In this document: positions 8,671 through 18,006 of the stretch, piece by piece
Layout of the letters: each line of letters begins with the position of its first letter
How positions within the stretch are numbered: the first letter of the stretch is position 1
Notes under the pieces: model-generated
Database searches by the model: none
What the model saw: the letters and a program-made list of their open reading frames with translations, nothing else
Told to the model about the DNA's origin: nothing
Made by a program: the position numbers and the translations under genes
DNA from: Virgibacillus litoralis
Lineage (GTDB): Bacteria > Bacillota > Bacilli > Bacillales > Amphibacillaceae
Direction: 5' to 3'
NCBI RefSeq assembly: GCF_017873675.1
Contig: NZ_JAGGKK010000015.1
Span: forward strand, 1-64,000
DNA: 64,000 nt

Positions 8671-9354
8671 ATGATATTTGAAGTAATTGTACAAAATGGG
8701 CAGGAGGCAATTCAGGCTGAGAAGCTGGGAGCAGATAGGCTTGAACTTGTATCAGCTATGGAGGAGGGTGGTTTGACTCCGAGTTATGGAGCAATCAAGC
8801 AAGTACTGGAGAGTGTTGCTATCCCTGTACAGGTTATGGTCCGTCCACATAGCTATCATTTTAGTTATACAGATGAGGATTTAAAGATTATTCGTGAAGA
8901 TATCGACGTCATTCAAAAACTTGGCTGTAATCGCATTGTTTTTGGGGCATTAAATCAGGACCTTACGATTAATACGACTATGCTGGATGAACTTGTCCAG
9001 TTTTATCCTAATCTGGATATAACTTTTCACCGGGCATTTGATGAAGTACCGTCACAGCAAGATGCATATGAAACGTTGGTAAAATACCAGCAAAATGTGA
9101 AGCGGATCCTAACATCAGGTGGCAAAGCAAACGCTGAAGCAGGAAAACAACAGCTTCAAGAGCTTGTGGAAAAGGGAAATGGACCTGTCATCATGCCGGG
9201 TTCAGGTTTAACACCTGCAAATATTAAAGAAATTCATGAGGCTGTTGGTGCTACTCAGTATCATTTTGGAAAATCAGTGCGAGTGGGCAATTCATTTGAA
9301 AATGGCTTTGATCCGGATGCGATGAGAGAAGTTGAGGAGAAGTTAAAGGGGTAG
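8671..9354 (+). CDS. cutC: copper homeostasis protein CutC family
   Basis: About 227 residues. N-terminus MIFEVIVQNGQEAI, then AEKLGADRLELVSAMEEGGLTPS, VQVMVRPH, RIVFGAL and DITFHRAFDE, all diagnostic of the CutC TIM barrel. The open frame reaches back to GTG 8626, but residues before 8671 are encoded by a degenerate copy of the GTGACAGGCAC repeat; homologues start at MxFEV, so ATG 8671 is chosen (ATG 8653 is possible). The role in copper handling is disputed even in better-studied bacteria. Confidence 0.9.
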   Translation: MIFEVIVQNGQEAIQAEKLGADRLELVSAMEEGGLTPSYGAIKQVLESVAIPVQVMVRPHSYHFSYTDEDLKIIREDIDVIQKLGCNRIVFGALNQDLTINTTMLDELVQFYPNLDITFHRAFDEVPSQQDAYETLVKYQQNVKRILTSGGKANAEAGKQQLQELVEKGNGPVIMPGSGLTPANIKEIHEAVGATQYHFGKSVRVGNSFENGFDPDAMREVEEKLKG

Positions 9355-9393
9355 CACCAAAAGAGATCAAATAGAAAAACGTCTGTCATCATA

Positions 9394-9692
9394 ACGGGTT
9401 CCGTTTTGTACCCAATTTGTTATAAAAATTCACCAATATAATGAAATATTAAAGGCGTAGTAGCAGGATGAGGGGTATAAAGGGAGCGGAATGTGATTCA
9501 CATACAGTGAAGTGAATCGTGGTTCCGCTAAATGAGTGAAAAAGCCGTATTAGAAGGTTGAAGCGGTTCCTGGTTCCGTTATTTACCTAAAAACAATGAA
9601 AAATGTGGCTAAAAAGGGTAAATAGCGGAATGAGGATTACATAACACGATCAAAATAGGCGTTTTTAAGGAAATAACGGAATGAGGATCCAC
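9394..9692. repeat. cluster of GGTTCCGTT / GCGGAATGAGGAT intergenic repeats
   Basis: About 300 bp in the 676-bp spacer after cutC contains alternating units: GGGTTCCGTT (about 9396), TGGTTCCGCT, TGGTTCCGTTATTTACC (about 9571), AATAGCGGAATGAGGATTAC (about 9631) and AATAACGGAATGAGGATCC (about 9672). The same units, in both orientations, occur at 60418-60640, and a fragment (AAATAACGGAGG) is at 14-26. No coding potential is seen. Confidence 0.7.
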
Positions 9693-9773
9693 CAAATCAG
9701 TGCGCGCCAGCATGTCTAGTGAATAAATACACTTAAACTGTCTGCCGTCCTTTAGTTGAAGAAGCAATAATAA

Positions 9774-9812
9774 GAAAAATCTCAGTTCACTTTTAAAACT
9801 GAGATTTTTCTA
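9774..9812. terminator. bidirectional terminator
   Basis: Perfect 14-bp stem GAAAAATCTCAGTT / AACTGAGATTTTTC (9774-9787 with 9797-9810). The A- and T-tracts lie inside the stem, so it can act in both directions. It separates the cutC region from the hexonate operon. Confidence 0.75.
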
Positions 9813-9958
9813 ATTTTTAATTCCAAATACCACTACAAATATAGTTTATCATCGAATTTTTCTCGTAATTAAATAGTTAAAAGTCGCACCATACCAACAA
9901 AGAACAAAGAGAAGGTAGCTTAGTAATAAAATTTTTTTCATATTTTACCTAAAAGGTA

Positions 9959-9986
9959 TTGAATAAAATTTCTTTTCATATATAAT
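9959..9986 (+). promoter_or_regulatory. sigma-A promoter of the hexonate/TRAP operon
   Basis: TTGAAT (9959-9964), 16-nt spacer, TATAAT (9981-9986), 45 nt before the start at 10032. Confidence 0.7.
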
Positions 9987-10003
9987 GAATTTAAGAAATA
10001 TTT

Positions 10004-10019
10004 TTTCAAAATTTTGAAA
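10004..10019. promoter_or_regulatory. candidate operator, perfect 16-bp palindrome
   Basis: TTTCAAAATTTTGAAA lies about 18 nt downstream of the -10 box and just before the ribosome site, a normal repressor position. The RpiR-type regulator at 21768-22628 is a possible binder, but nothing in the sequence proves it. Confidence 0.5.
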
Positions 10020-10031
10020 GGGGTTACATGG

Positions 10032-10928
10032 ATGAAACTTTCACTACTTGGTCTAGGCAAAATGGGTTACAACTTAGCACTTAACTTAATTGACCAAGGT
10101 CATGAAGTTATCACATATGACATCAATCACGAACAGGTGAAAGAAATTTCATCTGAAGGTGCCATCCCGGCATATTCAACTGAGGAAGTAATACAACATT
10201 TAGAAAGCCCTCGGATAATATGGACGATGGTTCCTGCTGGCGAAGCTACGGAATCGTTAGTAAGTGATTTACAGGATAAACTTGACCCGGGTGACATTAT
10301 TATTGATGGGGGGAATTCAAACTATAAAGATTCTATTCGTCGGGGAACCCAGTTAAAGGAAAAAGGAATTCATTTCTATGATGTAGGTACTAGCGGAGGA
10401 ATAAATGGCGCTAGAAATGGCATTTGTGCCATGATTGGCGGGGATCAAGAGGTATTTAAAGAAATTGAGCCAATTTTCAAAAGTATTACTGTGGAAAATG
10501 GATATTTATATACTGGTCCATTGGGGAGTGGTCACTTCCTCAAAATGGTACATAATGGCATTGAATACGGTATGATGCAGTCTATTGCAGAAGGCTTCGA
10601 TATCCTCAGTAAAAGTCCATTTGATTTTGATTATGAAAGCGTATCCAGGGTTTGGAATCATGGTTCTATTATCAGTTCATGGCTGATGGAACTGACAGAA
10701 GGCGCATTTGCGAAAGATGCTAATCTCGATGATATCAAGGGGGTTATGAATTCTTCAGGTGAGGGGAAATGGGCTGTTGAGTCAGCACTTGATATGCAGG
10801 TTGCAGCACCAGTAATTGCCTTATCACTCATGATGCGATATCGTTCGCTTGAAGAAGATACCTTTACTGGAAAGGTGGTTGCTGCATTACGAAATGAATT
10901 TGGTGGACATGAAGTTATTAAAAATTAA
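10032..10928 (+). CDS. 6-phosphogluconate dehydrogenase-like, short decarboxylating (GndA/YqeC) type
   Basis: About 298 residues from ATG 10032 (GAAAGGGG 8 nt upstream). Rossmann motif LGLGKMGYNLALNL, then IDGGNSNYKDSIRRG and GTSGGINGARNG, and the active-site region FLKMVHNGIEYGMMQ, where Lys and Asn-Gly-Ile-Glu-Tyr match 6PGDH. Shorter than the 470-residue classical enzyme; the 300-residue form is the one often NAD-linked. It oxidises 6-phosphogluconate to ribulose 5-phosphate and CO2. As first gene of the TRAP/galactonate operon it could pair with gluconokinase (20124-21626) to process gluconate. A related hexonate 6-phosphate substrate is possible. Confidence 0.85.
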   Translation: MKLSLLGLGKMGYNLALNLIDQGHEVITYDINHEQVKEISSEGAIPAYSTEEVIQHLESPRIIWTMVPAGEATESLVSDLQDKLDPGDIIIDGGNSNYKDSIRRGTQLKEKGIHFYDVGTSGGINGARNGICAMIGGDQEVFKEIEPIFKSITVENGYLYTGPLGSGHFLKMVHNGIEYGMMQSIAEGFDILSKSPFDFDYESVSRVWNHGSIISSWLMELTEGAFAKDANLDDIKGVMNSSGEGKWAVESALDMQVAAPVIALSLMMRYRSLEEDTFTGKVVAALRNEFGGHEVIKN

Positions 10929-10951
10929 TCAAAAATAGGGGGACTTATAAA

Positions 10952-12037
10952 ATGAAGAAGATTTTAATGTTTGCAGTTGTAGCTCTAATGATTATTATTC
11001 TTGGCGCATGTAGTGGTGAAGGCGACGAAACATCATCCGACAATTCTAGTGACAATAACGCTGAAGCAACAGAGGGTGCTGAAGAAGGTGCAGAAGAAGC
11101 TTCAGAGGAAACAAAGACAATTCGTGCAGGAATCGGTCTGAATGAGGATCATCCACAATATAAGGGACTATTAAAGTTTAAGGAAATTGTTGAAGAAAAA
11201 ACAGATGGAGCAATCTTGGTTGAAACATATGCAAGTGGCCAACTTGGTGACGACCGTACCATGACTGAGGCTCTTCAGTTAGGATCTCAGGAAGTAACAA
11301 TTCCATCCACGGCACCTCTTGCTAACTTTGTACCAGAGTATAGTATTTTTGATTTCCCATTCCTGTTCCCAGATGAAGAAACAGCTGATGCAGTACTGGA
11401 TGGTGAAGTTGGACAAAAATTATTGGATATGCTTGAAGATCAGAATTTGGTAGGTTTGGCTTATTGGGAGAATGGTTTCCGTGATTTAACGAACAGTCAG
11501 CATGAAGTAGCAACTGCTGCAGACTTTGAAGGATTAAAAATTCGTACCATGGAAAATGATTTACATTTAGATGCATTTCGTGCATTAGGTGCTAATCCGA
11601 CTCCTATGGCATTTACAGAGTTGTTCACTGCAATGCAGCAAGGTACAGTTGATGGTCAGGAAAACCCGGTGGCAACAATCTACTTGGAAAAATTCTATGA
11701 AGTTCAAGACTATGTATCTAACACACACCATGTTTACAGTCCATTTGTGTTCCTTATGGGCAAAGAATTCTATGATAGTTTAACAGATGAACAACAAACT
11801 ATTGTAAGAGAAGCTGCTGTTGAAGCTGGTAAATATGAGCGTAAATTAAATCGTGAAGCAAATGAAAAATATGTAGAAGAATTACAAAATGAAGGAATGA
11901 CATATACTGAAATCACTCCAGAAGCTCGTCAGGAAATGGTAGATATTATTCAGCCTGTCTTGGATGATTATACAGAAAAGATTGGTGAAGACCTTGTACA
12001 GGAAGTTTACGATGCGATTGATGAGGCATCGAAATAA
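10952..12037 (+). CDS. TRAP transporter solute-binding lipoprotein (DctP family)
   Basis: 361 residues. Signal peptide with lipobox LGAC (Cys20), an acidic Ser/Asn/Glu-rich linker of about 30 residues, then a DctP domain (IRAGIGLNEDHPQYKG; GQLGDDRTMTEALQLG; WENGFRDLTN; IRTMEND, with the conserved Arg that binds carboxylates; GTVDGQENP). Family members bind uronates, hexonates and related acids. Neighbours suggest a hexonate such as galactonate or gluconate. A partial terminator after it probably makes this component more abundant than the membrane subunits. Confidence 0.92.
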   Translation: MKKILMFAVVALMIIILGACSGEGDETSSDNSSDNNAEATEGAEEGAEEASEETKTIRAGIGLNEDHPQYKGLLKFKEIVEEKTDGAILVETYASGQLGDDRTMTEALQLGSQEVTIPSTAPLANFVPEYSIFDFPFLFPDEETADAVLDGEVGQKLLDMLEDQNLVGLAYWENGFRDLTNSQHEVATAADFEGLKIRTMENDLHLDAFRALGANPTPMAFTELFTAMQQGTVDGQENPVATIYLEKFYEVQDYVSNTHHVYSPFVFLMGKEFYDSLTDEQQTIVREAAVEAGKYERKLNREANEKYVEELQNEGMTYTEITPEARQEMVDIIQPVLDDYTEKIGEDLVQEVYDAIDEASK

Positions 12038-12180
12038 GTACTAAGAATTTATTATAACGAATATGATTAGTTGTAATTAATTGTCCTGCTCCTTAGACAA
12101 TTCTTTAAACAATGTGAGGTAAAGTATTTTTATATCTTTTGTTTATATAGAGCAGGTTTAGTGGTTTTGTGTTGCATGTG

Positions 12181-12216
12181 AAAAGACTTTGGGGAGTTAA
12201 TCTTCAGAGTCTTTTT
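12181..12216 (+). terminator. intra-operon terminator/attenuator between dctP and dctQ
   Basis: Stem AAAAGACTTTG / CAGAGTCTTTT (12181-12191 with 12205-12215, one mismatch or wobble), T-rich 3' arm. It lies in the 273-nt gap after the binding protein and would lower downstream expression. Confidence 0.65.
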
Positions 12217-12310
12217 CCACTATAACATATGAAAAATTGCTAGCCGTTCAAAAGTCTATAAACTCAAAATCATGTAATCATGATTTGAATGATGAAGAGG
12301 TGATTACCAC

Positions 12311-12847
12311 ATGAAAGTTATAAAATGGATTGATGAATATATTGAAGAAGTCCTCCTAGTCATATTATCAGTAGTGATGGTTGTTGTTATCTTTTTGCAA
12401 GTAGTCATGCGAACCTTTGATAATTCGCTATCCTGGTCAGAGGAACTAGCACGCTTTAGTTTTATATGGCTTGTATATATTGGTATTAGTTTAGGTGTGA
12501 AAAAGCAAAGACATATAAAGATTGATGTTTTGCTGCATTTGCTAAAAGAAAAAAGTGGAGTTATTCTTACCATTTTTTCTAATTTACTATTTTTGGCCTT
12601 TGCTATATTCACAATCATTTATGGTTACTCCATTGGAGAAAAGCTTTTAGCATTTGGTCAACAATCACCAGCATTACATATACCGATGGGTTTAGTATAT
12701 ATGGCGACCCCAGTTGGCATGAGTTTAACTGCAATTCGTCTGATACAGAATCTTGTACAGAATTTTACTGCTTTATTTGGATCAAAATATGTTTCAGATG
12801 TAGTTACACTTGAGTATGAAAGAGCACAGAAGGGTCCTATTGAATAG
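12311..12847 (+). CDS. TRAP transporter small permease (DctQ family)
   Basis: 178 residues with four predicted membrane segments (about 14-36, 49-70, 89-111, 129-150). It carries the DctQ signature WSEELARFSFIWLVYIG around residues 40-57. It forms the membrane complex with the large subunit that starts 18 nt downstream. Ribosome site GAAGAGGTGA. Confidence 0.9.
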   Translation: MKVIKWIDEYIEEVLLVILSVVMVVVIFLQVVMRTFDNSLSWSEELARFSFIWLVYIGISLGVKKQRHIKIDVLLHLLKEKSGVILTIFSNLLFLAFAIFTIIYGYSIGEKLLAFGQQSPALHIPMGLVYMATPVGMSLTAIRLIQNLVQNFTALFGSKYVSDVVTLEYERAQKGPIE

Positions 12848-12865
12848 ATTAGGAGGTTACACAAT

Positions 12866-14146
12866 ATGGTATCGGGTGTTTTATTTGGCAGTTTTGCAGT
12901 CCTTTTAATTTTAACTGTACCAATTGGGATTTCATTGGGAATAGCAACACTAATCACTATATTTTACTCTGGTACCCTGCCGATTGAATTTCTAATGAAG
13001 GAATTAGTAACTTCAGTCGATTCCTTTCCGTTAATGGCTGTTCCATTTTTTATTTTAGCTGGGGAAATCATGGGTAAAGGTGGAATTTCGGAGCGTTTAT
13101 TTAATGTTGCAAACGCTTTAGTAGGTAATAAAACAGGTGGATTTGCAATAGCAACAATAATTACGTGTATGTTTTTTGCGGCAATTTCCGGTTCAGGTCC
13201 TGCCACAGTTGCAGCAATTGGAAGTATTATGATACCTGCAATGGTGAGAAATGGATATGATAAGAAGTTTTCCACGGCTGTTGTTGCAGCAGCAGGTTCT
13301 TTAGGGGTAATTATTCCGCCGAGTATTCCAATGGTTATTTATGGTGTTGTTGGAAGTACATCAATTGGAGATTTATTCATAGGAGGGATTATACCAGGGC
13401 TGTTAGTTGCAATAGGCTTAATGGTTTATGCATATTTCTACTCTAAGAAAATGGGTTTTAAAGGAATGGACGAACCTACTTCACTAAAAAAGATTTGGGT
13501 AGCAACTTGGGAAGCAAAATGGGCACTTTTGATTCCAGTTATTATTTTGGGGGGAATTTATGGTGGCTACTTCACTCCTACAGAAGCTGCAGTTATTGCG
13601 GTCGTTTACGGGTTGGTTGCTGGTATGGCAATTTATCGAGAACTGTCAATTCGTATGCTTCCTAAGGTATTAACAGATGCAGCTCTAATGACTGCAACCA
13701 TTTTAATAATTGTAGGGACAGCTACTGCGTTTGGCCGATTTCTGACCATCGAACAAATACCTTTAAAGGTAGCGAATGCAATGATGACAGTTTCTGAAAG
13801 TCCAATAATTATTATGATGTTAATCACATTATTGTTATTAGTTGTCGGCTGTTTTATGGATACATTGGCGGCAATTATCATTTTGACGCCTATATTACTG
13901 CCAATTGCAGTTCAAATTGGTTATGATCCAATGCATTTTGGAATTATTATGGTCGTTAACCTTGCAATAGGATTTATCACGCCACCACTAGGTGTTAACC
14001 TATTCGTTGCTTCGGGGATTTCAGGGTTACCTATTGAAACAATTGCAAAGGCAATTATGCCGTTTTTCTTTGCCATGCTGGTTACACTTATCATAATTAT
14101 TGTTTTTCCACAGCTATCATTATTCTTACCGAGTCTTGGAGGTTAA
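12866..14146 (+). CDS. TRAP transporter large permease (DctM family)
   Basis: 426 residues, about 12 membrane segments. DctM hallmarks are AISGSGPATVAAIGSIMIPAM, IIPPSIPMVIYG, FTPTEAA and the C-terminal FITPPLGVNLFVASGI. It is the Na+-coupled transport channel of the TRAP system. AGGAGG precedes the ATG; the following kinase gene starts 2 nt after its stop and has its ribosome site inside this gene. Confidence 0.95.
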   Translation: MVSGVLFGSFAVLLILTVPIGISLGIATLITIFYSGTLPIEFLMKELVTSVDSFPLMAVPFFILAGEIMGKGGISERLFNVANALVGNKTGGFAIATIITCMFFAAISGSGPATVAAIGSIMIPAMVRNGYDKKFSTAVVAAAGSLGVIIPPSIPMVIYGVVGSTSIGDLFIGGIIPGLLVAIGLMVYAYFYSKKMGFKGMDEPTSLKKIWVATWEAKWALLIPVIILGGIYGGYFTPTEAAVIAVVYGLVAGMAIYRELSIRMLPKVLTDAALMTATILIIVGTATAFGRFLTIEQIPLKVANAMMTVSESPIIIMMLITLLLLVVGCFMDTLAAIIILTPILLPIAVQIGYDPMHFGIIMVVNLAIGFITPPLGVNLFVASGISGLPIETIAKAIMPFFFAMLVTLIIIIVFPQLSLFLPSLGG

Positions 14147-14147
14147 T

Positions 14148-15116
14148 ATGGAAAAGTCTTTGGATGTCGTCACATTTGGTGAAACGATGGTCCTGTTTGA
14201 ACCGGTTCAGATGTTTCCACTGGAATATGTGAGTCAATTTCATAAACATATAGGTGGAGCAGAATCAAATGTAAGTATTGGGCTTAAGCGGCTTGGTCAT
14301 CAAGTCGGATGGTTTAGCAAGCTTGGGAATGATCCCTTTGGTCGCTACATTCTTCAATTTATTCGTGGGGAAGGAATTGATACGTCAGCTTGTATTCAAA
14401 CGGATGAAGCCCCGACAGGTTTACTTTTTAAGGAAAAAAAGTCACATGAGAATTTAAATGTGTTTTACTACCGGAAACATTCGGCAGCAAGCTTAATGAC
14501 GCCAGAGGATTTGGATGAGTCATATATAGCTAATGCAAAATTTCTTCATGTAACAGGTATTACGCCAGCTTTAAGCGAAACGTGTGAGCAGACTGTCTTT
14601 CGAGTTATGGACATTGCCAAAAAAAATAACACGACGATTGTTTTTGATCCAAACCTTAGATTAAAACTTTGGAAGGCGGAAAAAGCGCGAGCAGTTTTAC
14701 TTAAAATGTCTGAGCTGGCAGACGTCATCCTTCCAGGACTTGATGAAGGAACATTTTTAACAGGCGAAACCGAGCCTGAAGGAATCACTGCTGCTCTTAA
14801 CAAAAATGGAAAGAAAACAATTGTCGTTAAGCTTGGAAGCAAGGGTGCTTATTATCACACAGATGAAGAAAGTGGGTATGTCACAGGATATCCCGCCTCT
14901 CAAGTAATTGACCCGGTTGGTGCTGGCGATGGATTTGCTGCTGGAATTATCAGTGGTATGCTGCGTAATGATTCTTTGCCTGCTACAGTGGCACGTGGAA
15001 ATGCAATTGGAGCTATTGTTGTAGGAATGCATGGTGACGTTGAAGGGCTGCCAAGGGAAGATGAGCTAGAACGATATTTAGATAATGGTTCAAATAATAA
15101 AGATGTAAATCGATAA
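14148..15116 (+). CDS. kdgK: PfkB-family sugar kinase, 2-keto-3-deoxygluconate/galactonate kinase type
   Basis: About 322 residues from ATG 14148 (GGAGG inside the end of dctM). PfkB ribokinase fold: N-terminal VVTFGETMVLFEP and GGAESNVSIGLKRLG, C-terminal signature DPVGAGDGFAAGI with the catalytic Asp. The GETMVLFEP start and the context, next to KDPG-type aldolase and galactonate dehydratase, indicate a 2-keto-3-deoxyhexonate kinase. It would phosphorylate the product of the dehydratase at 15801. Specificity for gluconate or galactonate epimer is not decided by sequence. Confidence 0.88.
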   Translation: MEKSLDVVTFGETMVLFEPVQMFPLEYVSQFHKHIGGAESNVSIGLKRLGHQVGWFSKLGNDPFGRYILQFIRGEGIDTSACIQTDEAPTGLLFKEKKSHENLNVFYYRKHSAASLMTPEDLDESYIANAKFLHVTGITPALSETCEQTVFRVMDIAKKNNTTIVFDPNLRLKLWKAEKARAVLLKMSELADVILPGLDEGTFLTGETEPEGITAALNKNGKKTIVVKLGSKGAYYHTDEESGYVTGYPASQVIDPVGAGDGFAAGIISGMLRNDSLPATVARGNAIGAIVVGMHGDVEGLPREDELERYLDNGSNNKDVNR

Positions 15117-15143
15117 CTAATGTTTCAGGGGGGGGGTGTGCAA

Positions 15144-15788
15144 ATGGATAAATGGGAACAGCTGCAATTCTTAAAAGAATCTGGCCTTGTTGCAGTACTC
15201 CGTAAACTTGATAAAGATAAAATAAACAAGATTTGTAAAGCTTTAATCAAGGGCGGAACAGGGGCAATAGAAATAACAGTTGATTCAGATGGATCATTTG
15301 AGATGATAAATCGACTGAAAATTGAGCATGGAGATCAGGTGCTTATTGGTGCCGGAACAGTCTTAGATGCGGAAACAGCCAAAACAGCAATTCAGGCAGG
15401 TGCTGATTTCATTTTTTCACCAATTTTTAATAAAGAAGTGATTCAGCTAACTAACAAATATGGAAAAATTTCTATCCCTGGTGCCATGACCCCTACTGAA
15501 ATAGTTGAGGCAAATCAGGCTGGTGCAGATTTAATCAAAGTTTTCCCAGCCAATGCTCTTTCCATAAATTATATAAAAGATTTACAAGGACCATTAGGAC
15601 ATATTTCAATGATGCCAACTGGTGGGGTGTCACTTGATAATGTTGAGCATTTTATTCGTACTGGTTCAGTAGCTGTCGGTGTTGGAGGCTCTCTGACGGA
15701 TGCTGAGGCAATTGCAGACGGAAACTTTGAAAAACTAACGGAAATCGCAGAACAGTTCGTGATGCTAATTAAACGAGCAAGAGTGTAA
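15144..15788 (+). CDS. eda: 2-keto-3-deoxy-6-phosphogluconate/galactonate aldolase
   Basis: About 214 residues. Class I aldolase of the KDPG/KHG family: GAIEITVDS (conserved Glu), IGAGTVLDAETA, IFSPIFNKEV, PGAMTPTEI and the Schiff-base lysine in DLIKVFPAN. It cleaves KDPG or KDPGal to pyruvate and glyceraldehyde 3-phosphate. ATG 15144 is chosen; an earlier in-frame ATG at 15120 lies before the G-tract (nine Gs, 15128-15136) that serves as the ribosome site. The homopolymer is noted as a finding. Confidence 0.9.
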   Translation: MDKWEQLQFLKESGLVAVLRKLDKDKINKICKALIKGGTGAIEITVDSDGSFEMINRLKIEHGDQVLIGAGTVLDAETAKTAIQAGADFIFSPIFNKEVIQLTNKYGKISIPGAMTPTEIVEANQAGADLIKVFPANALSINYIKDLQGPLGHISMMPTGGVSLDNVEHFIRTGSVAVGVGGSLTDAEAIADGNFEKLTEIAEQFVMLIKRARV

Positions 15789-15800
15789 AGGAGTCTAACA

Positions 15801-16949
15801 ATGAAAATAACAAAATTAGAAACCTTTGTAGTTCCCCCAAGATGGTTGTTTCTAAAAATTGAGACCGATCAGGGGGTTTTTGGCTGGGGTGAACCAGTGG
15901 TCGAAGGAAGGGCGGCAACAGTCAAAACAGCTGTAGAAGAACTAGGCGATTATTTGCTTGGAAAAGATCCACTTTTAATTGAAGATCATTGGCAAGTAAT
16001 GTATCGATCTGGTTTTTACCGTGGTGGTCCTATTCTAATGAGTGCGATTGCAGGGATTGATCAGGCACTATGGGATATTAAAGGGAAATATTATAATGCA
16101 TCTATTGCAGATCTGATGGGTGGGGCATGCCGTGACAAAATAAAAGTTTATTCATGGATTGGTGGTGACCGTCCATCTGAGGTTGGGAAATCAGCCAAGG
16201 AAGCTGTCGATAAAGGGTTTACCGCTATTAAAATGAATGGAACTGAGGAATTACAATATGTTGATTCATACGACAAAATTGATGCAGCTGTTGAACGAAT
16301 AGCAGCTGTTCGTGAAGCAGTAGGGGGCAACATTGGAATCGGCATCGACTTTCATGGGAGAGTTCATAAACCTATGGCGAAAGTACTAGTGAAAGAGCTC
16401 GAGCAATATCGCCCAATGTTTATTGAAGAACCAGTATTGCCAGAAAATAATGAAATACTTAGAGATATTGCTGGTTTAACCAATATACCAATAGCAACAG
16501 GTGAAAGAATGTTTTCGCGCTGGGATTTTAAAGATCTATTTACCGGTGGCCATGTAGATATTATTCAGCCCGATTTGTCTCATGCAGGCGGCATTACGGA
16601 GTGTAAAAAAATCTTTTCAATGGCTGAAGCTTATGATATAGCTGTAGCTCCACACTGTCCGCTTGGACCTATTGCCTTAGCTTCATGTTTACAGGTAGAT
16701 GCTACATCGCATAATGCATTCATTCAAGAGCAAAGCTTAGGCATTCACTACAACCATGGTAATGATTTATTGGATTACTTGTCTGATCCATCCGTGCTCG
16801 ATTATAAAGATGGCTATGTAGCAATGTTACAAGGACCGGGACTCGGAATCACCATTAACGAGGAATATGTACGTGAACAAGCAAAGATAGGACATAACTG
16901 GAAAAATCCGGTGTGGCGTCATAAAGATAACTCAGTGGCTGAGTGGTAG
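15801..16949 (+). CDS. dgoD: D-galactonate dehydratase (DgoD type)
   Basis: 382 residues, the same length as characterised DgoD. Enolase superfamily, mandelate racemase subgroup: N-terminal [17 protein letters not shown], metal ligands in GIDFHGR, FIEEPV and [11 protein letters not shown], catalytic His in [11 protein letters not shown], and [10 protein letters not shown]. It dehydrates D-galactonate to 2-keto-3-deoxy-D-galactonate, which the kinase and aldolase upstream then process. It is the best clue to the operon's substrate. Ribosome site AAAGGAG. Confidence 0.92.
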   Translation: MKITKLETFVVPPRWLFLKIETDQGVFGWGEPVVEGRAATVKTAVEELGDYLLGKDPLLIEDHWQVMYRSGFYRGGPILMSAIAGIDQALWDIKGKYYNASIADLMGGACRDKIKVYSWIGGDRPSEVGKSAKEAVDKGFTAIKMNGTEELQYVDSYDKIDAAVERIAAVREAVGGNIGIGIDFHGRVHKPMAKVLVKELEQYRPMFIEEPVLPENNEILRDIAGLTNIPIATGERMFSRWDFKDLFTGGHVDIIQPDLSHAGGITECKKIFSMAEAYDIAVAPHCPLGPIALASCLQVDATSHNAFIQEQSLGIHYNHGNDLLDYLSDPSVLDYKDGYVAMLQGPGLGITINEEYVREQAKIGHNWKNPVWRHKDNSVAEW

Positions 16950-16995
16950 AGAAGAAAAAGCCTGAAGGATTCTGCAAATGTCAGGAGGCAAAGTT

Positions 16996-17976
16996 ATGAA
17001 TACGTTTAAGGTAGTAATAACAGATAATAATTATGACACGATAGCCCCAGAAATTGAGCTATTAGAGAGTATCGGTGCAGAAGTTGTTTCTGCCCAATGT
17101 AAGACAGAGAAAGAAGTCATTCAAGCAGCTAAAGATGCTGATGGAATCATAAGTCAGTATGCACCAATTTCCAGGAAAGTTATCGAACAGCTCACCAATT
17201 GTAAGGTAGTGTCCCGGTATGGAATAGGTTATGATGTCATTGATGTTGATGCTGCTACGGAAAAGGGGATTTTGGTATGCAATGTGACGGACTATTGCAT
17301 TGAAGAAGTATCGGATCATGCATTTGCACTTTTAATGGCTTCTGCACGGAAAATAACGGAGCAGGATAAGGCGGTCAGAAGAGGAGTTTGGGATTATAAG
17401 GTAACTGCCCCAATCTACCGGTTAAGTAATCAGGTTTTAGGGTTAGTAGGCTTTGGCAATATCCCACAGCTGTTAGCGAAAAAAGCACAGGCCTTTGGAT
17501 TAAGGGTAATCGCTCACGATCCTTTTATTCCTGTTCATACTGCGGAACAATTAGACGTCGAGCTGGTGGATCTGTCAACATTGTGCGAGCGATCTGATTT
17601 TATATCCGTTCATGCTCCGCTGAACGAACAGACAAAAGGGATGATTGGAAAAGAGCAATTTAAACAGATGAAAGAACAAGCGTTTCTTATTAACACCTCA
17701 AGAGGACCTGTTGTTGATGAGCAAGCGTTAATTGAAGCATTAAGCGATAATGCAATTACAGGGGCTGCACTGGATGTCCTAGAAACAGAGCCGATAGATT
17801 TTAATGATCCATTACTTAGTTTAGAAAATGTTATTCTTAGTGCGCATATAGCGTGGAATTCAATGGAAGCTGAATTAGAGCTTAAAAGTAAAGCAGCTCA
17901 AAATGTAGCAGATGTATTAACAGGTTATTATCCAACTTATTTGGTTAATAAAGAGATTAAAGGGACAGTTTTTTAA
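16996..17976 (+). CDS. D-isomer-specific 2-hydroxyacid dehydrogenase
   Basis: About 326 residues. ATG 16996 is used, 7 nt after AGGAGG (16983-16988); the in-frame ATG 16978 lies before it. Catalytic domain plus nucleotide domain GLVGFGNIPQ, catalytic Arg in NTSRGPVVDE, Glu in LDVLETEP and His in LSAHIAWNS. It resembles the CtBP/3-phosphoglycerate-dehydrogenase-like branch (YoaD-type). Within a hexonate operon it may reduce a 2-keto acid (for example a 2-ketohexonate) to the 2-hydroxy acid. Exact substrate is unknown. Confidence 0.85.
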   Translation: MNTFKVVITDNNYDTIAPEIELLESIGAEVVSAQCKTEKEVIQAAKDADGIISQYAPISRKVIEQLTNCKVVSRYGIGYDVIDVDAATEKGILVCNVTDYCIEEVSDHAFALLMASARKITEQDKAVRRGVWDYKVTAPIYRLSNQVLGLVGFGNIPQLLAKKAQAFGLRVIAHDPFIPVHTAEQLDVELVDLSTLCERSDFISVHAPLNEQTKGMIGKEQFKQMKEQAFLINTSRGPVVDEQALIEALSDNAITGAALDVLETEPIDFNDPLLSLENVILSAHIAWNSMEAELELKSKAAQNVADVLTGYYPTYLVNKEIKGTVF

Positions 17977-18006
17977 AAAAATAAATAGAAAAAGGAGGAG
18001 GCTGGC

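Noticed and set aside
9394-9692. Possible CRISPR-like or operator array after cutC
   Set aside because: Same dispersed repeat as near 60.5 kb, unequal spacing, and no regulator or cas context.
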